DNA of 64,000 nucleotides. Origin: Petrolisthes cinctipes. Lineage: Eukaryota > Arthropoda > Malacostraca > Decapoda > Porcellanidae. This document shows, piece by piece, positions 13,932 through 25,116 of this stretch. The notes beneath the pieces are model-generated. The model was not told where the DNA came from and did no database searches. It worked only from the letters and a program-made list of their open reading frames with translations. The position numbers were made by a program, and so were the translations under genes. The stretch is from assembly GCA_033782935.1 (NCBI GenBank), contig JAWQEG010000062.1:12542001-12606000 (forward strand), written 5' to 3'. Each line of letters starts with the position of its first letter. Within the stretch, counting starts at the first letter, position 1.

Positions 13932-16900
13932 GGGATATAGACGGGTACAGAAGATGCATGCACATATTGACTTTGGTCACTTAAAATATAGATTTTCAGC
14001 ATGTTTTGGGCCTGTATTTTGAAAATACATTAACACGGAGTAGGCATGTACAGATCGCTTCTGGGACCCAAAAATATCGACTTTTCGGGTGTTTTGAGCC
14101 TGAATTTGAGATATAAACGGGTACAGAAGATGCATGCACATATCGACTTTGGGCACCTAAAATATCGATTTTGAGTATGTTTTGGGCCTGTATTTTGAAA
14201 ATACTCTAACACGGAGTATGCATGTACAGATCGCTTCTGGGACACAAAAATATTGATTTTTTGGGTGTTTTGAGCCTGAATTTGAGATATAAACGGGTAC
14301 AGAAGATGCATGCACATATCGACTTTTCACACCTAAAATATCGATTTATAGCATGTTTTAAGCATGTATTTTAAAAACATTCTAGCACTGAGTAGGCATG
14401 TGCAGATCGCTTCTGGGACCCAAATAAATCGAATTTTCGGTTGTTCTGAGCCTGAATTTGAGATATGAACAGGTACAGAAGATGCATGCACATATCGACT
14501 TTTTGAACCTAAAATATCGATTTTGAGCATGTTTTGGGCCTGTATTTTGAAAATACTCAAACACTGTGTAGACATGTACAGATCGCTTCTGGGACACAAA
14601 AATATCGATTTTTTTTGTGCTTTGAGCCTGAATTTGAGATATAAACGGATACAGAAGATGCATTCACATATCGACTTTGGGCACCCAAAATATCGATTTT
14701 TAGTATGTTTTCGGCGTATAATTTGAAAATATTCTAGCACTGACTAGGCATGTACAGATCGCTTCTGGGACCCAAAAATATCGAATTTTCGGGTGTTCTG
14801 AGCCAGAAATTGGGATGTAACCGGGTACAGAGGATGCATGCACATATCGACTTTTTGCACCTAAAATATCGATTTTTAGCATGTTTTGGGTCTGAATCTT
14901 GAAAACATTCTAGCAAGAAGTAGGCATATACAGATTGCTTCTGGGACCCAAAAATATCGAATTTTTGAGTGTTTTGAATCTAAATTTGGGATATAGACGT
15001 GTACAGAAGATGCATACACATATTGACTTTGGGAATCTAAAATATCGATTTTCAGCATGTTTTAGGCCTGTATTTTGAAAATACTCTAACACGGAGTATG
15101 CATGTACACATTGCTTTTGGAACCCAAAAATATCGAATATTCGGGTGTTTTGAGTCTGAATTTGAGATATAAACGGGTACAGAAGATGCATGCACATATC
15201 GACTTTTTGCACTTAAAATATCGAATTTGAACATATTTTGGGTCTGTATCTTAAAAATATTCTAGCATGGAGTAGGCATGTACAGATCGCTTCTGGGACG
15301 CAAAATTATCGAATTTTCGGGTGTTTTGAACCTGAATTTGGGATATAGACTGATACAGAAGATGCATGCATATATCGACTTTGGGCACCTAAAATATCGA
15401 TTTTGAGCATGTTTTGGGGCTGTATTTTTTAAATACTATAGCACGGTTTAGACATGTACAGATCGCTTCTGGGACCCAAAAATATTGAATTTTCGGGTGT
15501 TTTGAGCCTGAATTTGAGATATAAACGGGTATAGAAGATCCATGCACATATCGACTTTGTGCACCTAAAATATCTATTTTTAGCATGTTTTGGGCCTGTA
15601 TTTTGAAAATACTCTAACATGGAGTAGGCATGTACAGATCGCTTCTAGGACCCAAAAATATCGAATTTTCAGGGGTTTTGTGCCAGAATTTGGGATATAA
15701 CCGGGTACAGAGGATGCATGCACATATCGACTTTTTGCACCTAAAATATCGATTTTGAGCATGTTTTGGGTCTGTAACTTGAAAAAATTCTAGCAAGGAG
15801 TAGGCATGTACAGATCGCTTCTGGTACCCAAAAATACCGAATTTTCTGGTGTTTTGAACCTGAATTTGGGATATAGACGGGTACAGAAGTGGCATACACA
15901 AATTGACTTTTTGCACCTACTATATAGATTTTCAGCATGTTTTGGACCTGTATATTGAAAATACATTAACACGGAGTAGGCATGTACAGATCGCTTCTGG
16001 GACCCAAAAATATTGAATTTTCGGGTGTTTTGAGCCTGAATTTGAGATATAAACGGGTACAGAAGATGCATGCACATATCGACTTTGGACACCTAAAATA
16101 TCGATTTTTAGCATGTTTTGAGCCTATTTTTTGAAAACATTCTAGCACTGAGTATGCATGTACAGATCGCTTAAGGGACCCAAAAATATGGAATTTTCGG
16201 GTGTTTTGAGCCTGAATTTGAGATATAAACGGGTACAGAAGATGCATGCACATATCGACTTTTCACACCTAAAATATCGATTTATAGCATGTTTTAAGCA
16301 TGTATTTTAAAAACATTCTAGCACTGAGTAGGCATGTGCAGATCGCTTTTGGGACCCAAATAAATCGAATTTTCGGTTGTTCTGAGCCTGAATTTGAGAT
16401 ATGAACAGGTACAGAAGATGCATGCACATATCGACTTCGGGCACCTAAAATATCGATTTTGAGCATGTTTTGGGCCTGTATTTTGAAAATACTCAAACAC
16501 TGTGTAGACATGTACAGATTGCTTCTGGGACACAAAAATATCGATTTTTAGGGTGCTTTGAGCCTGAATTTGAGATATAAACGGATACAGAAGATGCATG
16601 CACATATCGACTTTGGACACCTGAAATATCTATTTTTTTAGCATGTTTTGAGCCTATTTCTTGAAAACATTCTAGCACTGAGTATGCATGTACAGATCGC
16701 TTAAGGGACCCAAAAATATGAAATTTTCGGGTGTTTTGAGCCTGAATTTGAGATATAAACGGGTACAGAAGATGCATGCACATATCGACTTTTTGCACCT
16801 AAAATATCGATTTTGAGCATGTCTTGGGTTTGTATCTTAAAAATTCTAGCAAGGAGTAGGCATGTACAGATCGCTTCAGGGACCCAAAAATACCGAATTT

Positions 16901-17873
16901 TCGGGTTTTTTGAACCTGAATTTGGGATATAGACGGATACAGAAGATGCATGCACATATCGACTTTGGGCACCTAAAATATCGATTTTGAGCATGTTTTG
17001 GGCCTGTATTTTAAAAATACTCTAACACGGAGTAGGCATGTACAGATCGCTTCTGGGACCCAAAAATATCGAATTTTCGGGGTTTTTTGAGCCAGAATTT
17101 GGGATATAACCGGGTACAGAGGATGCATGCACATATCGACTTTTTGCACCTAAAATATCGATTTTGAGCATGTTTTGGGTCTGTATCTTGAAAACATTCT
17201 AACAAGGAGTAGGCATGTACAGATCGATTCTGGGACCCAAAAATACTGAATTCTCTGGTGTTTTGAACCTGAATTTGGGATATAGACGGGTATAGAAGAT
17301 GCATACACATATTGACTTTGGGCACCTAATATATAGATTTTCAGCATGTTTTGGGCCTGTATTTTTAAAATACATTAACACGGAGTAGGCATGTACAGAT
17401 CGCTTCTGGGACCCAAAAATATGGAATTTTCGGGTGTTTTGAGCCTGAATTTGAGATATAAACGGGTACAGATGATGCATGCACATATCGACTTTGGGCA
17501 CCTAAAATATCGATTTTGAGCATGTTTTGGGCCTGTATTTTAAAAATACTCTAACACGGAGTAGACATGTACAGATCGCTTTTGGGACCCAAAAATATCG
17601 AATTTTCGGGTGTTTTTCGAGCCTGAATTTGAGATATAAACGGGTACAGAAGATGCATACACATATCGACTTTGGACACCTAAAATATCGATTTATAGCA
17701 TGTTTTAAGCCTGTATTTTAAAAACATTCTAGAACTGAGTAGGCATGTGCAGATTTCTTAAAGGACCCAAAAATATCGAATTTTCGGAGTTTTAAGCTTG
17801 AATTTGAGATATAAACGGGTACAGAAGATGCATGCACATATCGACTTTATGCACTTAAAATATCGATTTTTAG

Positions 17874-19281
17874 CATGTTTTGGGTCTGTATCTTGAAAAC
17901 ATTCTAGCAAGAAGTAGGCATGTACAGATTGCTTCTGGGACCCAAAAATATCGAATTTTCGGGTGTTTTGAACTTGAATTAGGGATATACACGTGTACAG
18001 AAGATGCTTACACATATTGACTTTGGGCACATAAAATATCGATTTTCTGCATGTTTTGGGCCTGTATTTTAAAAACACTCTAACACGGAGTATGCAAGTA
18101 CAGATTGCTTCTGGGACCCAAAAATATGGAATTTTCGGGTGTTTTGAGCCTGAATTTGAGATATAAACGGGTACAAAAGATGCATGCACATATCGACTTT
18201 GGGCACCTAAAATATCGATTTTGAGCATGTTTTGGGCCTGTATTTTAAAAACACTCTAACACGGAGTATGCACGTACAGATCGCTTTTGGGACCCAAAAA
18301 TATCGAATTTTCGGGTGTTTTGAGCCTGAATTTGAGATATAAACGGGTACAGAAGATGCATGCACATATCGACTTTGGACACCTAAAATATCGATTTTGA
18401 GCATGTTTTGAGCCTATATTTTGAAAACATTCTACCACTGAGTATGCATGTACAGATCGCTTAAGGGACCAAAAAGTATGGAATTTTCTGGTGTTTTGAG
18501 CCTGAATTTGAGATATAAACGGGTACAGAAGATGCATGCACTTATCGACTTTGGACACCTAAAATATCGATTTTGAGCATGTTTTTGGTCTGTATCTTGA
18601 AAACATTCTAGCAAGGAGTAGGCATGTACAGATCGCTTTTGGAACCCAAAAATATCGAATTTTCGGGTGTTTTGAACTTGAATTAGGGATATACACGTGT
18701 ACAGAAGATGCTTACACATATTGACTTTGGGCACATAAAATATCGATTTTCAGCATGTTTTGGGCCTGTATTTTAAAAACACTCTAACACGGAGTATGCA
18801 AGTACAGATTGCTTCTGGGACCCAAAAATATGGAATTCTCTGGTGTTTTGACCCTGAATTTGAGATATAAACGGGTACAGAAGATGCATGCACATATCGA
18901 CTTTGGGCACCTAAAATATCGATTTTTAGCATGTTTTTGGTCTGTATCTTGAAAACATTCTAGCAAGGAGTAGGCATGTACAGATCGCTTTTGGAACCCA
19001 AAAATATCGAATTTTCGGGTGTTTTGAACTTGAATTAGGGATATACACGTGTACAGAAGATGCTTACACATATTGACTTTGGGCACATAAAATATCGATT
19101 TTCAGCATGTTTTGGGCCTGTATTTTAAAAACACTCTAACACGGAGTATGCAAGTGCAGATTGCTTCTGGGACCCAAAAATATGGAATTTTCGGGTGTTT
19201 TGAGCCTGAATTTGAGATATAAACGGGTACAAAAGATGCATGCACATATCGACTTTGGGCACCTAAAATATCGATTTTGAG
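17874..19281. repeat. Dimer expansion (352-bp unit)
   Basis: A monomer pair marked by acacgtgtacagaagatgct and gtatgcaagt occurs at phase starts 17,874, 18,578 and 18,930. The last two are adjacent and exactly 352 bp apart; the first is 704 bp upstream. The 18,578 and 18,930 copies share catgtttttggtctg, so they look like the newest duplication. Confidence 0.75.
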
Positions 19282-20255
19282 CATGTTTTGGGCCTGTATT
19301 TTAAAAACACTCTAACACGGAGTATGCACGTACAGATCGCTTTTGGGACCCAAAAATATCGAATTTTCGGGTGTTTTGAGCCTGAATTTGAGATATAAAC
19401 GGGTACAGAAGATGCATGCACATATCGACTTTTGGCACCTAAAATATCGATTTTGAGCATGTTTTGGGCCTGTATTTTGAAAATACTCTAACACGGAGTA
19501 GGCATGTACAGGTCGCTTCTGGAACCCAAATAAATCGAATTTTAGGGTGTTTTGAGCCCGAATTTGAGATATAAACGGGTACAGAAGATGCATGCACATA
19601 TCGACTTTGGGCACCCAAAATATCGATTTTGAGCATGTTTTGGGCCTGTATTTTTAAAATACTCTAACACTGAGTAGACACGTACAGATGGCTTCGGGGA
19701 CCCAAAAATATCGTTTTTTCGGGTGTTTTGAGCCTGAATTTGAGATATAAACGGGTACAGAAGATGCATGCACATTTCGACTTTTTGCACCTAAAATATC
19801 GATTTTGAGCATGTTTTGGGTCTGTATCTTGAAAACATTCTAGCAAGAAGTAGGCATGTACAGATTGCTTCCGGGACCCAAAAATATCGAATTTTCGAGT
19901 GTTTTGTACCTGAATTTGGGATATAGACGGTTACAGAAGATGCATACACATATTGACTTTGGGCAGCTAAAATATCGATTTTGAGCATGTTTTAGGCCTG
20001 TATTTTGAAAATACTCTAACACGGAGTATGCATGTACACATTGCTTTTGGGACCCAAAAATATCGAATATTCGGGTGTTTTGAGTCTGAATTTGAGATAT
20101 AAACGGGTACAGAAGATGGATGCACATATCGACTTTGGGCACCCAAAATATCGATTTTGAGCATGTTTTGGGCCTGTATTTTTAAAATACTCTAACACTG
20201 AGTAGACACGTACAGATCGCTTCTGGAACCCAAATAAATCGAATTTTAGGGTGTT

Positions 20256-20260
20256 CTGAG
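20256..20260. other. Target-site duplication, left copy (ctgag)
   Basis: The five bases directly before the TG of the left LTR are ctgag. The same five follow the CA of the right LTR. The satellite consensus reads tgttctgagcctgaa, so one ctgag is native and the other was made on insertion. Five-base duplications are usual for Ty3/gypsy integrases. Confidence 0.9.
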
Positions 20261-20799
20261 TGTAGAGGAAAGGTATCTCAGCCGTGCAGATGGAGTTATG
20301 ACAGAGTACTCCTCTTTCTTGCACCAGATATCCCACTCAAAACATCACCCAGTAAGTCCCGAGGATAATTGAAGTTCAGATTAAAAACAATTACCACCTT
20401 TAATGACAAAGACATGAACTCAGCACAACAATAGATTTGAAGTTACAAGGCAAACCACCAAAAATAACACTTGATCAAAGAACAGTATAGTATATAGGCG
20501 TGACACGGAAACGGCCCAGTGACCGTGACAACCCAAAGAATAGCCTTGGTGGAGGACAGAGATGGTGGTGTGTGAAAGCTATGGTGTCTCAGTATGCTCT
20601 GCCCCTCGTTGAAGGAAGCAGTCCATGACGTAGGCTTGGTTTGGAGTCGAGACTGACAAGCAATACAGCAAGAGCTAGAAAATATGAAACCTCGATATAA
20701 ACTTCGAATCATATGAAAATGAACTAGAGGGTATAATTCCGCATCTAGTATGAACCAGTGAGATTGATAATCTATCAATAAGGTAGACTTTCCCTTACA
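20261..20799 (-). repeat. 3' LTR of the retrotransposon (539 bp)
   Basis: Direct repeat of the right LTR, with two mismatches seen by eye. It lies directly after the polypurine tract in element orientation. The possible poly(A) signal ATTAAA (minus strand) is at 20,399-20,404. A minus-strand frame of 139 codons (20,443-20,862) crosses from the internal region into the LTR; it has no recognised domain and I do not call it a gene. Confidence 0.92.
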
Positions 20800-20811
20800 C
20801 TCCTCCCCACC
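20800..20811 (-). other. Polypurine tract
   Basis: On the minus strand GGTGGGGAGGAG stands directly before the TG of the 3' LTR. It is the expected plus-strand DNA primer, with one T inside. Its last G pairs with the c at 20,800, which also explains why the two LTRs appear to share a 540th base. Confidence 0.85.
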
Positions 20812-20815
20812 AAGA

Positions 20816-20834
20816 CTCGATATGAAGTATCGAG
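20816..20834. other. Perfect 7-bp stem hairpin beside the polypurine tract
   Basis: ctcgata-tgaag-tatcgag: perfect 7-bp arms and a 5-base loop, four bases from the polypurine tract. The rest of the stretch between RNase H and the tract (20,835-20,889) is AT-rich, with nothing else recognisable. Confidence 0.6.
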
Positions 20835-20889
20835 CATTAAAATATATACAATTATTTGACAAATATTGATAGGTTTACCAATAAAATGT

Positions 20890-21510
20890 TTAAACTCTGC
20901 TTAACAAATCTGCACCTATGTTATCCTTGCCAGAGATATATACTATCCTAAACCTGTAGCTTTGCAAACAAAGAGCCCAACGTAATAGTCTGTCATTGCC
21001 TCCCTTAAAATGAGTTAGGTACACTAGGGGTTTATGATCAACTTCTAAAATAAACTCTTTACCTCTTAAATAATAATCGAAATGCCTGATACCGAATACT
21101 ATCGCTAGACATTCCTTTTCAATAGTACTGTACCTACTTTCTCTGTCAAGGAGCTTACGACTAGCATACGCCACGGGATGGGGAGTATCCTCTGCATACT
21201 GTAGTAGAACGGCACCCAGACCATGGTTGGACGCGTCTGTTCGAAGCACGAAGGGACGACTGGCATCGGGTAGCTGTAGGATGGGATGAGAGTGTAGAGA
21301 TGTCTTCAGGTGTTCGAAGCAAGTCAACAATTCTTCTGTCCACACCAAAGATTCAGGAGCACCTTTCCGAAGTAGATCCGAGAGGCTGCAAGTATAAGAT
21401 GCGGCATTAGGAATGAATGCCCTATAAAAAGATACCATACCCAGGAATGAGCGTAGCAATTTCTTTGTCTTGGGAGGAGGCACTCTCATTATCGCCTCTA
21501 CTTTACTCTC
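20890..21510 (-). pseudogene. RNase H domain of Pol, separated from RT by an in-frame TAG
   Basis: Directly after the TAG the same frame continues for 206 codons to a TAA at 20,890-20,892. It begins ESKVEAIMRVPPPKTKK, the usual connection after the RT thumb in Ty3/gypsy Pol, so it belongs to the upstream frame. The first ATG is at 21,489. Counting from that Met, RNase H acidic residues are present at D85 (RTDAS), E124 (STIEKE), D151 (VDHKPL) and D194 (GADLLSR). The domain looks intact and would remove the RNA strand from RNA-DNA hybrids. Pol ends just after RNase H, with no integrase following. As it stands, the domain could be made only by reading through the TAG or by internal initiation. 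I call it a broken part of Pol, though regulated readthrough cannot be excluded. Confidence 0.8.
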
Positions 21511-24500
21511 CTAAGAATGTAGAGTATATCCATCGACAACAAATCCCAAGTACTGGATCGAATTGAATCCATAGCGACACTTGGACGGACGTGCTGTTAA
21601 TCCATGTTGTCGTAGGCGATGAAGTACGTTGCGAAGAGCCAGTAGGTGAGTTTCCCATGTCTGTCCATAGATAAAGACATTGTCAAAATAGAAAGTAACT
21701 CCACCTAGGCCAGCCAGGACAATCCTCATTAGTCTAATGTAAGTGGCGCAAGCCGTGACCAACCCAAAAGGAAGGCGGTTAAACTCCATGAGGCCAAGGT
21801 GTGATGGGAATGCAGTGTAAGTCATTGCTCTATCGGTTAAAGGCACTTGATAGTATGCTTTGGTAATATCTATCTCTGAGAAGTACTTACTACCATAGAA
21901 TTTATGAAGGTCTTCTGTGATGGACCCGATTGGTTCAGCATCGAAGGTAGTGATGGAATTCAGCATTCTGAAGTCTATAGCGAGGCGGTAACTGCCGTCA
22001 GACTTCTTTACCATCAGAACAGGTGAGCAATGAGGTGAGGTCGATGGTTTGATGATTCCCTGAGCAAGAAGTTGCTCCACTTCCTGTTCAAAGAAAGGTT
22101 TTAAGTGAAGAGGAATAGGATAATGTTTAGGTTTTATACGCTCAGTTGTACACACCTCTATATCATGCTTAATGGACAGAGTACATCCAGGTATTTCAGA
22201 AAGAGTGTCATGGAAGTATTCCATGATGCATTCGAGATCGTCTCGTTGTTCTGCAGTGACCATACTTCCTACTTCTGGAAATTTGTTAGAGTCTGGGATA
22301 TCTGAGCGACCATCCGGTGTTACTGGCATCTCTGTATCCTCCATACACTCTATACTTTTTACTATAGACAAGTTCTGGACTTCGAAAGCAACAGACTGTT
22401 CATCCAGGAGGGTTGCTTGATTCACAGAGGTACGACGATGATATCTTTTCAAGAGGTTGGCGTGATATAGCTTCGGCTTTCCCTTTTCATTAATCACGTA
22501 ATTCACTTTATTTTTCCGTTCAATAACTGGATATGGCCCACTCCAAGACATAAGTAACTTGCTCTTAGAATCGGGAAGGAGGACAAGTACTTCCTCTCCC
22601 TGTTTAAATTGTCTGTCTTGAGATCGCAAATCGAAGTAGGACTTGTACTTCATTGCACTGACATCAGCGTTCTCAGCAGCAATCTTGGCACATTCTGCCA
22701 GCTTGTCCTGGAGTTCAATCACATATTGAAAACATGAACGTTGATCGTCATCTAATTTGGCATCTTCCCACAAATCTCTTAAAATGGAAAGGGGTCCTCT
22801 TACTCTCCTGCCGTACAGCATTTCGAAAGCAGAAAACCCTGTTCGGTCACTTGGCATTTCCCGAAGTGCAAATAGAGTAGCAGGGAGATATCTGTGCCAC
22901 TCACGAGGCTTGTCGGAGCATAATTTCCTCAAAGAAGCTTTTAAAGTAGCATGGAATCGTTCCACTCTTCCGTTACCACTAGGATGGTAGGGGGTAGTGA
23001 AAAGTGGCTTAGTACCGAGTAACCTATGAAGTTCTCCCATCATTTTAGATGTAAATTGAGCTCCTCTATCTGACAAAATCTCTGTAGGGATGCCTACCCT
23101 AGAGAAAATAGTTAGCAAGGCTTCGGCAACAGAAATGGAAGTGATTTCCTTTAAAGGAACTGCTTCTGGGAAACCAGTAGCAAAGTCTATCAATGTTAGC
23201 AAATAACGATGTCCTTCTGATGACGGAGGTGAGAGAGGTCCAACTATGTCCGCAGCCACTCTCAGGAAGGGTTCAGTTATAATAGGAAGTTGTTTCAGAG
23301 GGACTGGTTTAACTTTCCCTTTTACAGACATTCTTTGACACTTGTCACAAGATTTACAGAAAGTCCTTATGTCACTCCACATGCCTGGCCAATAAAACTG
23401 TTCACAAATTTTCATACCTGTTTTACGGTGCGATAGATGACCAGCTAATGGGCTTTCATGAGCAAGGGTTAACACTTGTCTACGACACTCTGATGGGACA
23501 ACTAGTATTCTTTTTTTTTCTTGGGTGTCCGAGATCGACGAGCTGCAGATCCGATAATACAATCCGTGGCACAACTCATAACCATAAGTAGATCCAGTCC
23601 TAGTCACCACTTCTTCACCAGTAGATGCCTTGTCTCTTATGGTAGAAAGAGAGGGACACGAAGCCTGTAAGCGAGAGAATTCATCAGGGTTTACAGATAA
23701 TGGTTCAAGCAAGGGTAACACAAGTGGGTGAATCTTCCTAGTACGACCAGCACGCGTCTGAACTGCTTGTACGTTTTCTTCGGGAGTCGGCTGGAGATAA
23801 GCCTTGTCCGGATCAGGATCATGCGGTGGGCGTACTCCTGGAACATTACCTATAAGGATACTACAAAGTTTTATCGGGGCTCGGACAGCATTGACCCAAC
23901 CTTCCAAATATGGACAACGAATGTAACACCTCACCAATGGAAAGTCGTCGACTCGCCCCAGATAGTCTGCAACAGAGACCTTCTTACAACTAGACACGTC
24001 TACATCTGGCAAGGCTTCTTCCGAAACAACCACACAAGTACAGCCAGTATCTCGAATGATTGTCGACACTCTAGAACCATTAATAGTACCAGAAGTAAAA
24101 TATTGCTGGGGTGATGGTTTAGAAAAGCAAACTCCAATTTTATAGGGGGTCTTTGCTTCAGATGTAAATTTGGATTTAAACAAACTGGGATTTTGAGGAC
24201 AATTTGGTCTAATATGGCCTACCTCTCCGCAGTTGTGACACTTAATAGGAGTTTTCCGGACCAGAGGTGGAGAAGTTTGTTGCGGAAAATCCTTCGTCGG
24301 GCTGTAGGGTTTCTTGTGACGGTCCATAGCTTGCCGATTTCTGGGATAAGCGTTGTGAGCTGAAGTCCAGATATCTGCTCGTCGGACAGCTTCGGATAAG
24401 GACTGGACATCATTCTCCTTCAGGAAAATACGAAGCTCTGGGGTAAGAGAAGCTAGGAACTGATCCAAAATAATAAAAGATTTTAAAGATGAGAAAGTTT

Positions 24501-25116
24501 GCCCCACTCCACAAGAGTCGAGCCAATGCTCAAACAAACGACACAGATGAATGGAAAATTGTTGGAAGGTTTCACCAATACCAATTCTAGCAGACCTAAA
24601 ACTGCTTCTATAATGATCTGAATTCTTGCGAAAACTCCTCAAAAGAGCCGCTTTCAACTGCTCATAGTCCCCTGTGACTTCATCGGATAATGTAGTATAA
24701 ATGTCAGCTAATTTACCCGTCAGAAGACTTCCTAGTTGGATAGCAAATCCACTTTCTTCAATATGTAGCAATGAAGCAATACGCTCAAAGCGAGTGAAAT
24801 ATGAAGCCAAGTCTTCATTTTCTTGGTATCGTGGTAAAGACGGACGAGGGGTTGAACCCGTGTCTGAAGAAATTGAAGCACCAATATTTTCAGAGGGTTG
24901 GGCCTTTAGTTTTTCTAGTTTAAGTTGTTCCAGAGCGAGAGTATGCTGACGTTCCTCTCTTTTTTCTACTCGTTCTCGCTCCTCTCTTTTCTCTACTCGT
25001 TCTCGTTCTCTTTCCTCCCGGTGCCGGGCCTGTTCACTAGATACAAACTCTTTTAACTCCTCGTCCTGGTATCCAAGGTCTCGACCAAGGTTAACCAACT
25101 CCTGAATGGACGACAT
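21511..25116 (-). CDS. Gag-protease-integrase-reverse transcriptase polyprotein (1,201 aa to a TAG)
   Basis: I start at the ATG at 25,116 (MSSIQE); the frame stays open 30 bases further up but only to a TTG. Gag begins with a charged segment (about residues 28-65) holding a tandem RVEKREE motif, then a capsid-like helical region (about 90-260). A CCHC zinc knuckle, CHNCGEVGHIRPNC, lies at 293-306. The aspartic protease has DTG at 356-358 and an ILIGN segment near 419-424. Integrase follows: H553, H560, C590, C593, then catalytic D623, D683 and E719 with 35 residues between the last two, then a GPY/F module (GPY at 860-862). RT occupies about 1,000-1,200, with IDITKAYYQ (first Asp kept) and the box YFDN at 1,143-1,146, where YxDD is expected. 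Gag and Pol are in one frame with no shift. The frame ends at a TAG (21,511-21,513) between RT and RNase H. It supplies capsid, processing, integration and DNA synthesis for the element; this copy may be impaired. Confidence 0.9.
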   Translation of the reverse strand: MSSIQELVNLGRDLGYQDEELKEFVSSEQARHREERERERVEKREERERVEKREERQHTLALEQLKLEKLKAQPSENIGASISSDTGSTPRPSLPRYQENEDLASYFTRFERIASLLHIEESGFAIQLGSLLTGKLADIYTTLSDEVTGDYEQLKAALLRSFRKNSDHYRSSFRSARIGIGETFQQFSIHLCRLFEHWLDSCGVGQTFSSLKSFIILDQFLASLTPELRIFLKENDVQSLSEAVRRADIWTSAHNAYPRNRQAMDRHKKPYSPTKDFPQQTSPPLVRKTPIKCHNCGEVGHIRPNCPQNPSLFKSKFTSEAKTPYKIGVCFSKPSPQQYFTSGTINGSRVSTIIRDTGCTCVVVSEEALPDVDVSSCKKVSVADYLGRVDDFPLVRCYIRCPYLEGWVNAVRAPIKLCSILIGNVPGVRPPHDPDPDKAYLQPTPEENVQAVQTRAGRTRKIHPLVLPLLEPLSVNPDEFSRLQASCPSLSTIRDKASTGEEVVTRTGSTYGYELCHGLYYRICSSSISDTQEKKRILVVPSECRRQVLTLAHESPLAGHLSHRKTGMKICEQFYWPGMWSDIRTFCKSCDKCQRMSVKGKVKPVPLKQLPIITEPFLRVAADIVGPLSPPSSEGHRYLLTLIDFATGFPEAVPLKEITSISVAEALLTIFSRVGIPTEILSDRGAQFTSKMMGELHRLLGTKPLFTTPYHPSGNGRVERFHATLKASLRKLCSDKPREWHRYLPATLFALREMPSDRTGFSAFEMLYGRRVRGPLSILRDLWEDAKLDDDQRSCFQYVIELQDKLAECAKIAAENADVSAMKYKSYFDLRSQDRQFKQGEEVLVLLPDSKSKLLMSWSGPYPVIERKNKVNYVINEKGKPKLYHANLLKRYHRRTSVNQATLLDEQSVAFEVQNLSIVKSIECMEDTEMPVTPDGRSDIPDSNKFPEVGSMVTAEQRDDLECIMEYFHDTLSEIPGCTLSIKHDIEVCTTERIKPKHYPIPLHLKPFFEQEVEQLLAQGIIKPSTSPHCSPVLMVKKSDGSYRLAIDFRMLNSITTFDAEPIGSITEDLHKFYGSKYFSEIDITKAYYQVPLTDRAMTYTAFPSHLGLMEFNRLPFGLVTACATYIRLMRIVLAGLGGVTFYFDNVFIYGQTWETHLLALRNVLHRLRQHGLTARPSKCRYGFNSIQYLGFVVDGYTLHS
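21679..21690 (-). other. RT active-site box, YFDN
   Basis: TAT TTT GAC AAT on the minus strand, in TFYFDNVFIYG. The family motif is YxDD; here the second Asp is Asn. The flanking residues (LPFGL upstream, HLLAL and YLGF downstream) place it without doubt. The second Asp is part of the metal-binding triad, so loss should abolish or strongly reduce polymerase activity. Confidence 0.88.
22960..23460 (-). other. Integrase zinc-binding and catalytic core
   Basis: Encodes the HHCC finger (HESPLAGH ... CDKC) and the catalytic core with D623 (VAADIVGPL), D683 (SDRGAQFTS) and E719 (GNGRVERFH), residue numbers from the Gag Met. All metal-binding and catalytic residues are in place. It lies upstream of RT, the Gmr1-type position. 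Confidence 0.92.
24043..24051 (-). other. Protease active-site DTG
   Basis: GAT ACT GGC on the minus strand, within IIRDTGCTCVVV. DTG is the aspartic protease triad. The next residue is Cys where Ala is common in retroviral-type proteases. No stop or frameshift separates it from Gag. Confidence 0.88.
24199..24240 (-). other. Gag CCHC zinc knuckle
   Basis: Encodes C-X2-C-X4-H-X4-C (CHNCGEVGHIRPNC), the nucleocapsid motif that binds the element RNA. There is a single knuckle, followed by a short linker into protease. Confidence 0.93.

Larger units (their letters stand above)
1..20260. repeat. 176-bp satellite array, left block (about 115 monomers)
   Basis: The whole stretch is head-to-tail copies of one AT-rich unit of about 176 bp, all in one orientation. 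Landmarks recur every 176 bp: aaaatatcgatttt, gttttgggcctg, gtaggcatgtacagatcgc, aaaatatcgaattttcggg, gagatataaacgggtacag and gatgcatgcacatatcgac. Monomers differ by scattered substitutions and rare 1-bp indels. Several sub-families can be told apart after the central dyad: tactctaacacgg, attctagcaagg, attctagcactg, tactatagcacgg and tacattaacacgg. Their order repeats locally and builds higher-order units. Minus-strand frames of 60-160 codons run through the array, but 176 is not a multiple of three and the frames break at regular repeat positions, so I regard them as non-coding. No other gene is visible. The block ends exactly at the target duplication of the retrotransposon, and the monomer resumes in phase on the other side. 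Confidence 0.97.

Noticed and set aside
1..20260. Dozens of minus-strand frames of 60-162 codons with recurring peptides such as SRYVHASSVPVY
   Set aside because: They are translations of the satellite. 88 and 176 are not multiples of three, so each frame meets the repeat in shifting phase and stops at fixed repeat positions. The same bases are open in overlapping frames, and no start context or domain is seen.
20261..20800. 540-bp LTR ending in CAC, with a 4-bp target duplication
   Set aside because: The 539-bp reading ends in canonical CA, gives a 5-bp duplication (ctgag), and leaves the extra c as the end of the polypurine tract, which fits better.
20443..20862. 139-codon minus-strand frame across the polypurine tract and 3' LTR, mirrored at 25,719-26,138
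   Set aside because: It crosses functional cis sites, has no recognisable domain, and in the 5' LTR its N-terminus is satellite sequence. Most likely chance.
23728..24114. 128-codon plus-strand frame inside the retrotransposon
   Set aside because: Antisense shadow of the protease and linker region; no domain.
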